Notes: generated by a model not told the origin, from the letters alone. 64,000 nucleotides of DNA from Pegoplata infirma (GCA_963921195.1 OY992538.1:8704330-8768329); one strand, 5' to 3'. Positions 44,940 through 56,802 are shown, counted from the stretch's first letter. Numbers and translations are program-made.

Positions 44940-45324
44940 CAAGGGAAGTATCTCAACCCATATGAACCGATTTTCCTGAAACTTAAAATATATATTAAAG
45001 AGACGATTTCAAGGTGGGGGTGTCTCGGCTTGTCGGCCATATCAGTGTTTAAAAATTTCGTTGTCCCCTTATGAAACCATGTGGGCCTTCGGGAAAATTT
45101 CGATAACTTCCGAACTAATAGGAATATCGTCTAGGGCCAAAATACGTGTCGACTTAAATTTAATAAAGATTATTTCATATTCATATGAATATCGTAGGTC
45201 AATGTCTTCACATAAATACCCCCCAAAATTTACACATTTTCCTAAATAAAATATTTAAAGAAGCCGAATTTTTACAAGGTTATGCCACCGTCGAATAGGC
45301 ATTAAAAAAACCTTTCTTCTCATA

Positions 45325-46704
45325 TGAGGAGGTTCATAACAAAATGCACCAATTCCACTTCAACAGTTTTTTAGATAAACGCATAAATGTAAACAAAGTC
45401 AACACTGAGTATGGGTGTAAGTACTGAGCATTGGTATTAGGGTTTCTAAATTCCCGAACTTTTTCAATTCCCGGGAAATCGTTTTAAAAAAATCTAATTC
45501 CCGGGAATTCCCGGGAATTTTTTAATTAACGAAATCTCTGAATATTTTCATATGCTATTAAGTTTTTTTTATAAATTATGGAAAATTTTTTTAATTAAAG
45601 GCACATGTAACCTTTTGCGAAACAATTTTCTTAACTTTTATAGTAAACGACGAAAATTCACAAAATCTAATTTTTGTAGAAATGTTGGACCTTATCTCTG
45701 TTGTCGTGGTTGATTTTGCATTGTCCACTCCATTCAGCATGTTTTTTATTTATTAAAATCTATTAATACATAAAGATCTGATTTGTTTTTTTCGCAATTC
45801 GGAAAACACTTTTAACTTATCCAATTTTTAAATTTTGCAACAAATGTGTTTTCAAAAACTTCTTGGTAAATTCAACTAATTTTAAGTAATAATAAGCAAC
45901 TGATTTGTACTTTGAAGATTTATTTTATAAAACTTTATTATTATTATAGATTGGTTTAACAATATCATGCTGAAATGGGACACCAATAAATTGTGAACTA
46001 TTTTTTAAAATATTGGTCTACAGAGTACCATCTCTAAAAATAGAGATACCATCATACAAAAAATGTGAAAGTGCGAAAGAGAAAGGAACAAAATCCACAC
46101 TCTGGCACAAATTACTCCGTCATTGTGAATTCAGCTTAACGATTGATTACTCGAATTTTAAAATATTAAATTTCAAAATCATATTATAAGATCGGAAAAA
46201 CGTTTACCTATTCGCAACCAACCTTCGAAGTGGGATTTTATTTATTTCAGTATTTTATCATACAATCGATTGAAGTAAATTTGAGTTAAAGCTTAAATAA
46301 TATGCAAATTAAAGCATATTCAAACTATTTTTCTCCGATAATTAAAGTTTTTTTCATGTATTAATATTATTTTTAATAATTCATTTTGAATTTAGGTAAA
46401 ATTGTGTTCTTGTGTGTACAATTTTCTTAATTTTTTTTTTCAAATTCCCGAAATTTCCCGATGAAAAAATCCCGGGAATTTGCAAAAAATATTTCCCGGG
46501 AATTCCCGAGAATTTTTTCCCGAATAGAAACCCTAATTGGTATGTTTCATAATTAAAGTCAGTAGTGAATTGCTATGCAAATATTGAGCTTTGGGATGTT
46601 TTTTATCAATGGTTGCATAGATGTTAATGTGTAGAATAGTATTCAGTCAAAAAAACAAAAAACTCAAAAAGTGGAATTGGCGCGTTTTGTTATGGACCTC
46701 CTCA
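45325..46704. mobile_element. TA-flanked element, TGAGGAGGTYCATAAC ends
   Basis: The left TGAGGAGGTTCATAACAAAA and right end the reverse complement of TGAGGAGGTCCATAACAAAA, continuing to CCAATTCCACTT. TA flanks both sides (45323-45324, 46705-46706), and the empty site TCTCATA is seen in the other CAAGGG copies. Its own unique sequence is about 280 bp; the rest is the hAT MITE at 45438. Tc1/mariner-like by its TA target. Confidence 0.82.
45438..46535. mobile_element. hAT MITE, TAGGGTTTCTA ends, TTCCCGGGAA motifs
   Basis: The ends TAGGGTTTCTAAATTCCCGA and the reverse complement of TAGAAACCCTA at the right. ATTGGTAT is duplicated exactly (45430-45437, 46536-46543). TTCCCGGGAATTCCCGGGAA steps mark both subterminal zones (45452-45520 and 46443-46525). 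About 900 bp of AT-rich interior with no ORF. Confidence 0.92.
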
Positions 46705-46903
46705 TACATCATATAGTTTCTTAAAAAGAAATGGCGGAAAAATCCAAAAATTGATTTTTTCGCCATTTTTTGACCCATGTTTTGAACACCTAAATCTCCG
46801 ATATGGCCAATAAGCTGAGACACCCCAATCTTAGAATTGTCTCTTTTATATATATTTTAAGTTTCAGACAAATCGGTTCATAAGGGTTGAGATACTTCCC
46901 TTG

Positions 46904-47175
46904 TGAGTTAATGTGCTAGACTAGAAATATCTCACATTCTGGGAAAATGTCTTACAATCGGAGTCTTTTCTTTTGGAAAAGTATTTTATGAATATGATTA
47001 CAGAATTATTTTCTAAGTGACATTTTCCCGAGAAACGTTTTCCATTGGAAATATGATTTTGAGTCTTTGACTTTTTCTATAGTAAAAACTGTCTTAACTG
47101 GAAATTGTCATAAAATCTTAGACTTTTCTTTGAAAAAAAAAAATTCAGATTCTAATAATCTTCTTTGTAAAAATG
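46904..47175. repeat. Dyad minisatellite, array 8 continued
   Basis: Decayed units continuing the array interrupted by the CAAGGG element. It stops near 47175 before poly-A-rich DNA. Confidence 0.6.
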
Positions 47176-47352
47176 TATCGGCATCTGATACAATTCACAC
47201 TTTAAAAAAAGGTTAAATCTCTCAAAAAATTCTAAAATATTAAAAAAATTTTAAGTTTTTTCCGCCAACAGTTTTAAACTTACACAAAAATGAAGAATTT
47301 GATTGTGTTACATTCAGTTCAAGGAAAAGATCGAGAAAAATTCTTAAACATA

Positions 47353-48548
47353 TCGTTGGCTAAGTCGGCAAACCTGTCAAGTCCAATTTTTATGCAAATT
47401 GAGTTTTTTATGTAGTATGCTAGTATAACTCAAAACACATCATGTACAAAAAACAAAATGCCGTTATGTTGTTTTTTCTTCTTGTTATGCAGTGGTAAGA
47501 AAATCTGTCAAGTCCAAAAAAAAAAAAAAACATCGAAAGCCACGTGCTAAGTCCAGCCGAAAACAACACACATCTTGTTTTAACAAATTTCTTGAATAGA
47601 TTTAAATTCGACGTTGGTTTATTTTATTAAAAGGACGCAAAAAGAGAGCTCGTATGAAAAAACCTGCTTGTTTTTTTTTTGCAAAACAAAACTTATAAAG
47701 GCAAAAGTTCCAAAAAATTTTAGCTGATAAATTTTGGTACATGATGGCATTTTCAAAGCCAGAAAAGGTAAATTTTTTTTATATCAAAAATATATTTTTT
47801 TTCAAAATTTTATTCAAATGGTACATAAGGCCGACTTAAGTACAGCAAAAATAAAAAAAAATGGCGGGTATTTAAGTGCAAAAAATTAGCAATTTGCAAA
47901 AAAAAAAATCAAAATGGGAATCAAAAATTTTGTAAAATAAAGCGTACTAAGAAAAGAAAATTTGGCTTTTGATGTGCTTCCACGGACCAAAATTGATCAG
48001 CAAATTTTTTTTTTTTTTAATTTTTTATTTCACAAAATTGTTTAAAGTTGCGAATAAAAATTAATTAAAAAAAATTAAATATATTTTATTTTAAATGTTT
48101 CTTTTATTGTCCCAATATTTCAGTCAACATTGCTAGCCATCTTCAGAGGGATATTTAAAAATTAAATAAAAAAAAACAAAAAAAGAAAAAAATTCACTTT
48201 CTGGAGCTGTTGTTCAGCTGAAAACTTTTGTCAACACAAAATTTTTCAAATATTAAAAAAAAAAAATATTTTTTTTTTCAAAACCGCGAACTAAAACCGC
48301 TTGTAGAGGACTAAAAGTAGCCTGCAATTTTTTTTTTTTATAATTTTTCCCGTTATCAGCTCTAAAATGCGCACCGACTTTTTGCTATTAGTGCACGAGA
48401 TTCGCAAATATCCATATCATCGACCCACCCTACGGTTTAGGTTATAAATAATTACTTTTTTTTTGTCAACAACAATGAAAAAGTATGTAGTATTTTTTAC
48501 TACAAAAAACACAAAAAAATCAATAAAAATAAAAAAAAATCAATAAAA

Positions 48549-48584
<36 letters not shown>

Positions 48585-48869
48585 GAAAATCTGTTAAGTC
48601 CACAAAATGGAAAGAAAATGTGCTAAGTCCACATTTCAAATAGAAAATTATAAAGAGCAAATGTGCTAAGTCCAAAAAGAGCCTATAAGTGTTCCTTTCT
48701 TAAATTTTAGAGTTCCATGATTTTTTGGGGTTAAACAAGATGAACTTAAGAAAAAAACTGCGTTTACAGATTTAAAAAAAGTTAATACAAAAAAAAGTTA
48801 GACAGTTTTTTGTCTCTCCTGAAAAATTTAAAAAAACGGACTTGACAGGTTTGCCGACTAAGCCAACGA
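47353..48869. mobile_element. TA-flanked element with 32-bp perfect inverted ends
   Basis: TCGTTGGCTAAGTCGGCAAA continuing to CCTGTCAAGTCC is repeated exactly in reverse at 48838-48869; with the TA and one more base each side the symmetry spans 36 bp. The phrase GCTAAGTCC or a close variant recurs at 47548, 48596, 48622 and 48668. AT-rich interior with a long A-tract (48548-48579). No ORF of credible composition. Nested in the hAT-like element at 43447. Confidence 0.82.
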
Positions 48870-49538
48870 TATGCTGTTATGTAAATTTTTTGTAAAAAAA
48901 AATTTAAAAAAAAATTTTGGGCCCCCACCGAAATAAAATCCTGGATACGCCCCTGATGATAACTCTAAAATGCGGGTGTCACATTGCGGAAAAATTAGCC
49001 AACCTTTTAAAAACGGCGTTAAGCAAGGGTGTCTCATGTCCTCTATTTTTTTCGTTACAGGATTAGATGAAATATTATCGACAACAACATCTGGCGGAAG
49101 TATAGGTACACACAGGGAAAAGATCGGTTGGAAATCGATTATAACTGCTAAAATTCAATTACAATCTAAAAATTTATATTACAACTCCTAAAAATTTGTA
49201 TTCCTAACATATTTTCTTTTTCAGTAATAATCTGAGAGAAAATATCATTAAATTAATATGACGACAATAAATAATTCGATTGTGTCTACCAATATCAAAT
49301 TTTTATAGTCAAACAAAAAATTAGTATCAATATTGGTTGATCCAACTATATTTAGTAAGGTACAATTAGAAGTGCTCAATAGAAAATTCGTTTCTTTTTA
49401 CCAATATTAGTAAAATTAAGCATTAAAAACAGTTTCAGTAGATCCAACTATCTTTAATAAGATACTTTAAATAAATCACCAATAAGTTGGTTGTCACAAT
49501 TATTTCAAATCTATTCTAACAACCGAATATAAAAAAAA

Positions 49539-50431
49539 CAAGTAGAAAAGTTAAATTCAACTTTGCCGAATCTATGAATACCCTCCACAATGCATTTTTG
49601 ATTAGAAATATTTTATTTTGAGTAAAAAACTCTTTTTGTCATTTAAAAAAAAACAACAAAAAAAAAATATTTTTTTTTTTGGGTGTAAAATTTTTTTTGA
49701 GTGTAATGTTTTTTTTTACTGTACAAATATTTCTGAGTAAATGCACGTACGTATGTACACAAAATATTGTAATTTTTGTAAAAAAAACTATTTTTTTTTT
49801 TTGAGTGTAAAATTTTTTTGAGTGTAATGTTTTTTTTGAGTGTAAAATTTTTTTCGAGTTTTATTTATTTTATGAAAAGCATTGTTTAGTTACCACCAAT
49901 GCCTTCAAAACTTGTTAAAACACGTGGCATTTTAGATGAAAATAATCTGAAATTCAGGGTTTTGCTTATAACTTTTGAACCACTGGACCGATTGAGTAGA
50001 AATTTAATACCAAACAGACCCGGGGAACGGCAAAGATACATGCCAAGCTTCAGTAGTCTCATTATTGTCTTTCGAAAGTTATCGTGTTTTTTATCTCGTA
50101 AATTCGCGAAACACCCTTGCCGAAATTTACTCTTGCTCATAACTTTTGAACCGCTGGACCGATTTGGCTGGATTGCAATACCAACCTGACCAGGTAAATG
50201 ACAAACATATATGCCAAACTTCAGTAGCCTCTGTAAAGTATTTCAAAAGTTAGCGTGTTTTCTACGGACAGACAGACAGACGGACGGACGGACGGACATC
50301 GCTAGATCGTCTTAAAATCGATCGAGGATCATAAATATATATACCTTATGGGGTCCTAGACCAATATTTCGAGGTGTTACAAACGGAATGACAAACTTAT
50401 ATATACCCTCTATCACTAGAGTGGAGGGTAT
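49539..50431 (-). mobile_element. DINE-1/INE-1-like element
   Basis: A complete minus-strand copy with GGAGGGTATAAA/TATACCCTCTATCACTAG hairpin at 50431, the GTCCGTCCGTCC tract, two sequence modules and the AAGTAGAAAAGTTAAATTCA tail at 49539. The 18-bp minisatellite of TTGAGTGTAAAATTTTTTTT is at 49680-49850. Confidence 0.8.
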
Positions 50432-50545
50432 AAAAAAATTGATATAAACGTGAGAAAAAATTGCGTTTAAAATAAAAACAAAAATAAAACTAAGCATATT
50501 TTGCCCGCAAATAGATACAAAACTGAGATATCCAGAATTATGTAA

Positions 50546-52746
50546 TAGAGCACCCATATGTGCATAATTGTTTTTTTATCGCTCCCCGCTCATTTTCGAT
50601 TGAGTTGGGAGTAAAAAATAATATCCATCCAGAAATTGGACTTCTATGTTGCAAACAGGCCAAGCGGTTTGAACTTTTTACCTCAAAAATGGGGTAAAAA
50701 ACCTTTATAGATTAATTTGGTTGTAACTCTTAAAATAAAAGTTTTTCGCAACTAACTTTCACAACAATTTTTTTGAAGAATCAAAATGCAAAGATTTTTC
50801 TCTCATATTGTTTTGACCTAAATATGTCCGATCGCGGTATTTTGAGCGATTAAAGTCGAAATTTTGGTGAGAACTTTTTTTAAAAAATTCTCGTAAATTT
50901 TTAAATTGGGGAAAACTTGAGCTCTTTGCATATTTTCATAGGATATTGAATGTAGTTTTCGAACAAAATTTTTTTTGCAAAAATATATCGACCCTTCCAT
51001 GAAAAATTGCCAAAATCCTACTCTGAACCAACATTTTTTAACCTCCAACCACGTTATGGGGGTATACTCACTTTGTCATTGCGTGTATTACGCATCGAAA
51101 GATAGGTCTAAAAATTCACATAGTATATATGGGGTATTCCATGCCAAATCGGACGCATGGAAAATTTTTAATTTTAAATTTTTTCAATTTTTTAGTACCC
51201 TTTAAAAACCCATTCCAAGTAAATTTTGAGATGTTTTTTGATAATCAGTTCAAAAAATATCGAATTAATAAATAACACGCTTTTTCCGTTTTTTACTTAT
51301 CACTTCTATAAAAATGGTCCAAATTCAAAATAATTTGTAGAAATTTTAGTTTTTTCTTCAAATTGTTTTAATAAAGATTGGAAGACAGCAAAATAAAAAA
51401 TTAAAAACCGCTAAATATATTAATTATCATAATCCCACGATCTACCTAAGCTTAAAATTTAAGAAAATATTTAGCCTTACCACAGAACGTTTTTGTTTTT
51501 TAAAGTCGACTTTAACCTAAAATAAAACTTAATTTTATCCGTAACATAAAAAAAAATATTTAAAATAAATTTTTTGGAAGGGTTTTTTTCAAATTGCCAA
51601 TCAGAACAAAATAAATAAAAATAAAGAAAAACAAAAATAATAAAACAACCAATCAGAATATGAAAATAAAAAAATAAACACACAGAAACAAAGACTACTG
51701 CGACTCAAAATTTTAAATATAAAGTCGATAATTAAAATTTTATTTTAAAAGTCGATTTTATTTATTTTTTGGGGACTTGTGGTACGGGCCACTAAGTTTA
51801 CCACAAAAAATTAAAAAAAAGATCAAATAAAAAATTTTAAGAAAATATTGAAAATAAAATCAAAGAGTGCAATCATTTAAAAATCGCATATTAGAACACT
51901 TGGAGAAATTTTAAATAAAAAAATAAAAACTTCAAAAAACAAAAAATAAATTAAACCATTTTTTAGAAGTTAAAATACAGAAAACGATAGTTTTTTTTTG
52001 AAAATTCGATATCTTTTGAACGGATTATCAAAAAAGATATCAAAATTTACTTGGAAGGGGTTTTTAATGGCTTTTAAAAAAATTTAAAAATAATTAAAAA
52101 ATCTAAAATAAAAATTTTTCAAAGTGTCCGATTTGGCGCTGAATACCCCATATATGTTAAGGGAAATCCTAGATAGATGTTTCGGTGCGTAACACACAGA
52201 ATTACAAAGTTAGTATTCGCCCATATTGAGGTTAAATAGTAAAAAAAATAGATTCAGAGTAGTATTTTGGAATTTTTTCATGGAAGGGTCGATATATTTT
52301 TGCAAAAAAAATTTTTTGGAAAACTACATTCAATATCCTATTAAATTATGAAAAGAGCTCAAGTTTTCCCCAATTTAAAAATTTACGAGAATTTTTTAAA
52401 AAAAGTTGTCACCCGAATTTCGACTTTAATAGCTCAAAATAACGCGATCGGACATATTTAGGTCAACACAATATGAGAGAAAAATCTTTGCATTTTGATT
52501 CTACAAAAATATTGTTATCAAAGTTAATTGCGAAAAACTTTTATTTTAAGAGTTACACCCAAATTAATCTATAAAGGTTTTTTACCCCATTTTTGAGGTC
52601 AAAAGTTCAAACCGCTTGGCCTGTTTGCAACCTAGAAGTCCAATTTCTGGATAGATATTATTTTTTACTCCCAACTCAATCGAAAATGAGCGGGGAGCGA
52701 TAAAAAAAACATTTTTGCACATCCCATACATTTTGTGGGTGCTCTA
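50546..52746. mobile_element. hAT-like foldback, TAGAGCACCCA ends, exact 8-bp duplication
   Basis: A 2.2 kb palindrome with arms of about 1 kb centred near 51645, the longest foldback here. Ends TAGAGCACCCAT and TGGGTGCTCTA. TTATGTAA is duplicated exactly (50538-50545, 52747-52754). Arms include CCAAGCGGTTTGAAC and GATATTTTTTGAACTG. The ORFs at 50818-51205 and 51477-51683 are arm translations. Nested inside the element at 49109. Confidence 0.9.
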
Positions 52747-53084
52747 TTATGTAAGTACTATTGAATAAAGCGAATATGCAATATATTTTTAATAATTTGT
52801 ATATTTTAATAGAGATCAAAATGTTCTTCAGACAACTTTTAAATGTTTTGTTGGTGGCATCCAAACGGGACATGCAGATTAACCAAACATAAAACCTCAA
52901 TCTGAAATCTGTGAATAGAAAACGAATATACGTCAGCTACTTTTTCTCAGGGAAAGTCTTAAAAAATTCAAGATTCTCTAGCATCCTACCAATAGTAAGT
53001 ATGAAGGGAAATAATTTTTCAAGTAAGAAGTCTCTGCGCGTTTTAGAATCGGAACAATTTTACGTAGACAAATGTCTCGGAGAA

Positions 53085-53260
53085 GTGTCACAGAATCTGA
53101 GGGTTTTTCTATAGAAAAAATGTCTCAGAGTCTGACTTTTACTATAGAAATTTTTTTCGTGAATGCGGGAAAATTTTTGTTCGATAGAAAACTCTCAGAT
53201 TCTAAGAATTTTTTTATAGAAAAAATTCAGACATTTTTTTTATAGAGAAAGTCTCAAACT
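53085..53260. repeat. Dyad minisatellite, array 9 (short)
   Basis: Four to five units (CACAGAATCTGAGGGTTTTTCT, then AAACTCTCAGATTCTAAG in opposite orientation). Lies in the composite element at 49109. Confidence 0.7.
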
Positions 53261-54149
53261 CACAATCGGAGATTATTTTATTATTTTCCTGTTAATTTTT
53301 GTGTATTATTGATTTCCTTTATCGATTTTAATAAAAATTTTATGAAAAATTAAATAAATTTAGTAAGTAACGAATACTAGTAATCCATAGGGGTAACCAA
53401 AGCATTAATTAACAATTGGTTACAACAATCAAATATCTATACCCACAACCGAATTTAAACACAATATTAAAATTGTTTGGTGTGACCGCATGAATTCGAT
53501 TGGCGACAAATTTGGTTGTCCCAACGGATCTGTTCTCTGTGTGTATATAATCTAGGATCAACAAACAACTAGAAGATCTCGATTACTCGGACGATTTAGT
53601 CCTTTTAGCACCAAACAAACATGATATGGAGAAGAAGATAGATGACTTAGCTTCAACGGCATTGCTACTTAGGAAGAAACATTACTCCAGACGGAGGTGC
53701 TATTGGTAATGCAAACTCCAGAATACAAAAGGCCAAAACAGCGTACTATAGCCCACGAAATATCTGGAAATATAATGCTCTTACGAATAAAACTAAATTA
53801 CATAATTTTAACGTCTTCGTAAAATTCATTCTCCTCTACGGATGAAAAACCGGGATATTTTGAAAATTTGGTGGCCTAGATTGGTTACTAACGAACAACT
53901 TCTTCAAATCGCGAACCAAGACAACATCAACACCCAAATAAAAAAGAGAAAATATAACTGGCTTGGACATACACTACGAAAACCATATAACTAAATATGC
54001 AATGAGACACTAGAATGGAACCTGCAGGGCATAAGAAACCGAGGCCGACTAAGTAAACCTGGAGACAAACAATTTTGAATGAAACACGCAAATCTTTTAG
54101 CGAACTAAGAAACATTGCAGCCAAATGACAGAGATGGAGATTCTACGTA

Positions 54150-54952
54150 CACAGAAAAAAAAGAATTGTTATATATTGACCCCCATAATTGTAAATACAA
54201 TTGATTTTTTCACTGAAAGTGCTCCTATACGGAAATTTGTAATATCAACAAACGTTTGTAAATTTTGATTGTTAAAAAAAGATTTTTTTGTTTTCAACAC
54301 AGAAATTCAACAAACGCAAACACAATTAGTTGATCTGACAAAGTAAAAAATCTTAATTTTTTTTTCAACAAAGAAATTCAACAAACACAATTTGTTGATC
54401 TGACATTTGAAATTTAAAATTTAACAAACACTTTTTATTCACAAGATAACAAGCCGTTTTTACTTAATGTTTGGTGGATATCAAGTTTGGTTGATATTTA
54501 AGTCAGAAAGAGATTTATAGCATTTTTTCGACTTCTATGAAGGTTAGGGTGGCACGAATAATGACTTTTTTCGAATTTCGTCGATATTTTTTTGTGGATA
54601 TGTATCATTAAAAGCAACATCTCAGCTAAAATCGTTTCAAGTCAAAACTAAAAAAAAAATTTTAAAAATTAAAAAAAAAAAAATTTAGAAGCCCCAACGA
54701 TTCCGATTTCTTTTTTTCGAACTAAATTTTGAAGTGGAAGGGTTTATCTCACCAAAATGTAATTTTTAGTCGTTAGTAAGCTAATCAAGTAAAATAATAC
54801 TTAAAAAAAAAAGTTTTGGGGCAAAACTTTAACCCCCAAATAAAAAGCACGGGTTAATTTTGTCCGATTTGGCTTAAAATTTAAGCACACAATTTTTAGA
54901 CCAAAACGAACCATAATTTGCTCGGCGATCGATGAAATTCAAAAAAGTCATA
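54150..54952. other. Inverted-repeat element start plus foldback remnant
   Basis: Directly after the LINE 3' end, TA-CACAGAAAAAAAAGAATTG begins another TA-CACAG-type element. AACAAACACAATTTGTTGAT steps follow (54295-54425). From about 54540 sequence related to the interior of the TAGAGTGTCCC foldback appears (TTATCTCACCAAAATG, GTTAGTAAGCTAATCAAGTA). Neither has a second end I could find. Confidence 0.5.
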
Positions 54953-56022
54953 ATTGAATAGTTCATGCGAATAAAGACGAATAGACCATTTGTAGAATTT
55001 TACAGGGGACAATAAAAACGCAGGAAACGATTAAAAAATAATATTTTTGTCAACTTTTTGGTTTTAGCTTAAAGATTTAGGTCACATCTACCTATATACA
55101 AAATTTTAGTAAGGTATTCGAAAGAGAACTTGCCAAAAATTGGACTTCAATTTTTTGCTTAAATGGAAAAAGGGCGAATATCCAAAAAAATGTATTGAAA
55201 TTTGAATAAAAATGTGTTACTTTGTAGCAGATTTTGACTACATTTTCATGAGACTTGCAATACTTGACGAACTATGGTTGGTATTTGTTTGTAACACTTT
55301 AAGGACTTCAAGGATACACTTTTTAAGGATTGCCAGGACATGCAAAAAAATTTTTTTTGTTAATTTTTTTTTTAATATTCCTGCCATTTGATGCAGTAGT
55401 AATTCTTTATTACACTAAATACATTTTTAGGAATTATAATATTAACTCTTGACTGCATATTACGACGTAACATAAAAGGACATGAAAAAATTTTTGGTTT
55501 TTATTCCTGACATTGGATGCAGTATTAACACTAAAAGTTTGTATGTGCTAAGATTGTTTTTTTTTTGTGTACAATTTCAAATTTTAGCTAATATCAATTT
55601 TAAACTCGCAGCTAAATAATTTTTGTATAATATTTTAGTAAGGATGGATATTCGCCCTTTTTGCTTTCCACACTTTAAAGTCTTATAACTCAAGAACGGT
55701 AAATTTTTTTGCCAATATAATAAGTGTGGTTTGTTCCTCGTAATGTTCTTTTAACACATTGTTACCGAAAGTAAAATTTTTGTATGTTTTTGTGTTGTAT
55801 TTAATCAAAATTATGCGTTAGTTCACTCCCAATTTAAACAAAAATATAAAAATATACGAATTATTGCACTTTCAAAGTAATTTTTTTAGCCTTGAAAGTC
55901 AAAATTTCCCCAAAATTTCTGCATAGGATTGTAGGTCTCTGCTAATAAAATGCATTTATGCAAAAAAACGTGCTTGCGAAAAAGTGGTCTATTCGTCCTT
56001 ATTCGCATGAACTATTCAATTC
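54953..56022. repeat. Foldback, TTGAATAGTTCATGCGAATA ends
   Basis: Arms of about 430 bp (54953-55350 and 55600-56022) are reverse complements, for example GCGAATAAAGACGAATAGACC with GGTCTATTCGTCCTTATTCGC and AAAGGGCGAATATCC with GGATATTCGCCCTTT. No clear target duplication. No coding capacity. Confidence 0.75.
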
Positions 56023-56030
56023 TTACCAAC

Positions 56031-56802
56031 CTAATGAGGATATTGAGGAAATGGACTAAGGACGGTAGATAGATGGTGAATATGTTTCAAGAAAAGAACC
56101 GCCATCAAATTTTTCTCATGACATTCATCACCATTATTGACCACAGAATAGAGATGCGCGCGTGACACGAATTTTTCGTGATTCACCCGTGAAATACGCG
56201 TGATCGTGAGTGAAATACGCGTGATCGTGATTGAAATTTTTTTTAACTCACGTGATCGTGAGTGCGTCAGCGTGCGTGAGTAATTTTTTTTTACGTGAGT
56301 TTGCGTTATTGATTTGTGCTGTCTGAAAAGAAAACAAGTAAGAAAATTGCCGTCATTTTGAATTTGGAGGGTAATTAATACCAAATTGTGATTTAAATAT
56401 ATTTTTATGGAATTTACATTCTTTTTGTGCAAGAAATCGAAAAAAATAAAAAAAAATATTTTGGTTTTGTGAGTCTTCGTGAGCGTGATTATTTCGTGAG
56501 CGTGGGAAAAATTTTAGTTACTGACGTTAGCGTGCGTAAACGTGAGCGAAAAAAAATTCGTGCGTTTATTTCGTGAGCGTGCGGGAGCCAAAATTGCCTC
56601 ATGCGCCCATCTCTACCACAGAATTAAACTAAAAAAATTATTTTATATTTATTTCAAACGCCTTCGAAAAGACTTAAAAACATCAGTGTGCCATAAAAAA
56701 AAACACGAGATTAGATTTCAAAACCCTTCGAAAATTTTTGTGTACTAATGGTATTTTCTACTTTTTTCTTGGTTTCATTTAAGATACAAAATCGTGTTGC
56801 AC
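56031..56802. mobile_element. CACTGTG-family remnant split by a hAT MITE
   Basis: The right end GTTGCACAGTG at about 56802 and arm fragments (GAAAAGAACCGCCATCAAAT, CAAACGCCTTCGAAAAG) match the family at 27581-28700. The left end is missing. The hAT MITE at 56149 lies within it. The minus ORF at 56031-56432 crosses this boundary and is not a gene. Confidence 0.6.
56149..56615. mobile_element. hAT MITE, TAGAGATGSGCGC ends, CGTGA arrays
   Basis: The left TAGAGATGCGCGCGTGACAC and right end the reverse complement of TAGAGATGGGCGCATGAGGC. CCACAGAA is duplicated exactly (56141-56148, 56616-56623). CGTGA or TCACG occurs more than 15 times within 467 bp, including GCGTGATCGTGAGTG. No ORF. Confidence 0.92.

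Larger units (their letters stand above)
44940..46903. mobile_element. CAAGGGAAGTATC element, copy 4 (with nested insertions)
   Basis: Left end CAAGGGAAGTATCTCAACCC, right end GGTTGAGATACTTCCCTTG. TGA on both sides inside a GAATCTGA minisatellite motif. Shared blocks as in copy 1. Interrupted at 45325-46704 by a TA-flanked element. Confidence 0.85.
43447..48955. mobile_element. hAT-like element, GGCGTATNCAGGA ends, exact 8-bp duplication
   Basis: The left end CAGTGGCGTATACAGGA and the right end the reverse complement of CAGGGGCGTATCCAGGA (15 of 17). ATGATAAC is duplicated exactly (43439-43446, 48956-48963) within the LINE. The interior is minisatellite (43500-44939 and 46904-47175), a CAAGGGAAGTATC element with two nested elements, and a 1.5 kb TA-flanked element (47353-48869). 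No transposase. The strongest boundary proof for the minisatellite-bearing hAT-like class in this window. Confidence 0.93.
49109..53543. mobile_element. TA-flanked composite element splitting the LINE
   Basis: Ends CACACAGGGAAAAGATCGGT and the reverse complement of CACACAGAGAACAGATCCGT, each flanked by TA (49107-49108, 53544-53545). LINE protein sequence stops at one side and resumes at the other. It contains about 400 bp of its own left arm, a DINE-like copy (49539-50431), a hAT-like foldback (50546-52746) and a minisatellite fragment (53085-53260). Same terminal type as 2578. Confidence 0.8.
41760..54147 (+). pseudogene. LINE reverse transcriptase, split by three insertions
   Basis: Four exon-like remnants read in order. 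41767-41821: KKNDAIDRSKIWHALANK, RT block before the fingers. 43399-43446: GIPAKIIHLIKAQYDN. 48964-49106: MRVSHCGKISQPF then GVKQGCLMSSIFFVTGLDE, the conserved G(V)xQGC block. 53546-54147: LEDLDYSDDLVLLAPNKHD, where the YxDD catalytic box is Y-S-D-D, then an IQKAKTAYYSPRNIWKYN thumb-like region, then RKYNWLGHTLRKP and a C-terminal RGR...W block, with several stops. This is a non-LTR retrotransposon of a very common metazoan type; the clade is not resolved. It is interrupted by the elements at 41822, 43447 and 49109, and has no intact frame. Confidence 0.85.

Noticed and set aside
50818..51205. ORFs with similar proteins in the two arms of a foldback
   Set aside because: Both lie in the 1 kb arms of a palindrome with no domain and no codon bias; shared only because the arms are copies.
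56031..56432. 133-codon minus-strand ORF
   Set aside because: It crosses the boundary between a CACTGTG remnant and a CGTGA-rich MITE, so it is a chance fusion of repeat sequence.
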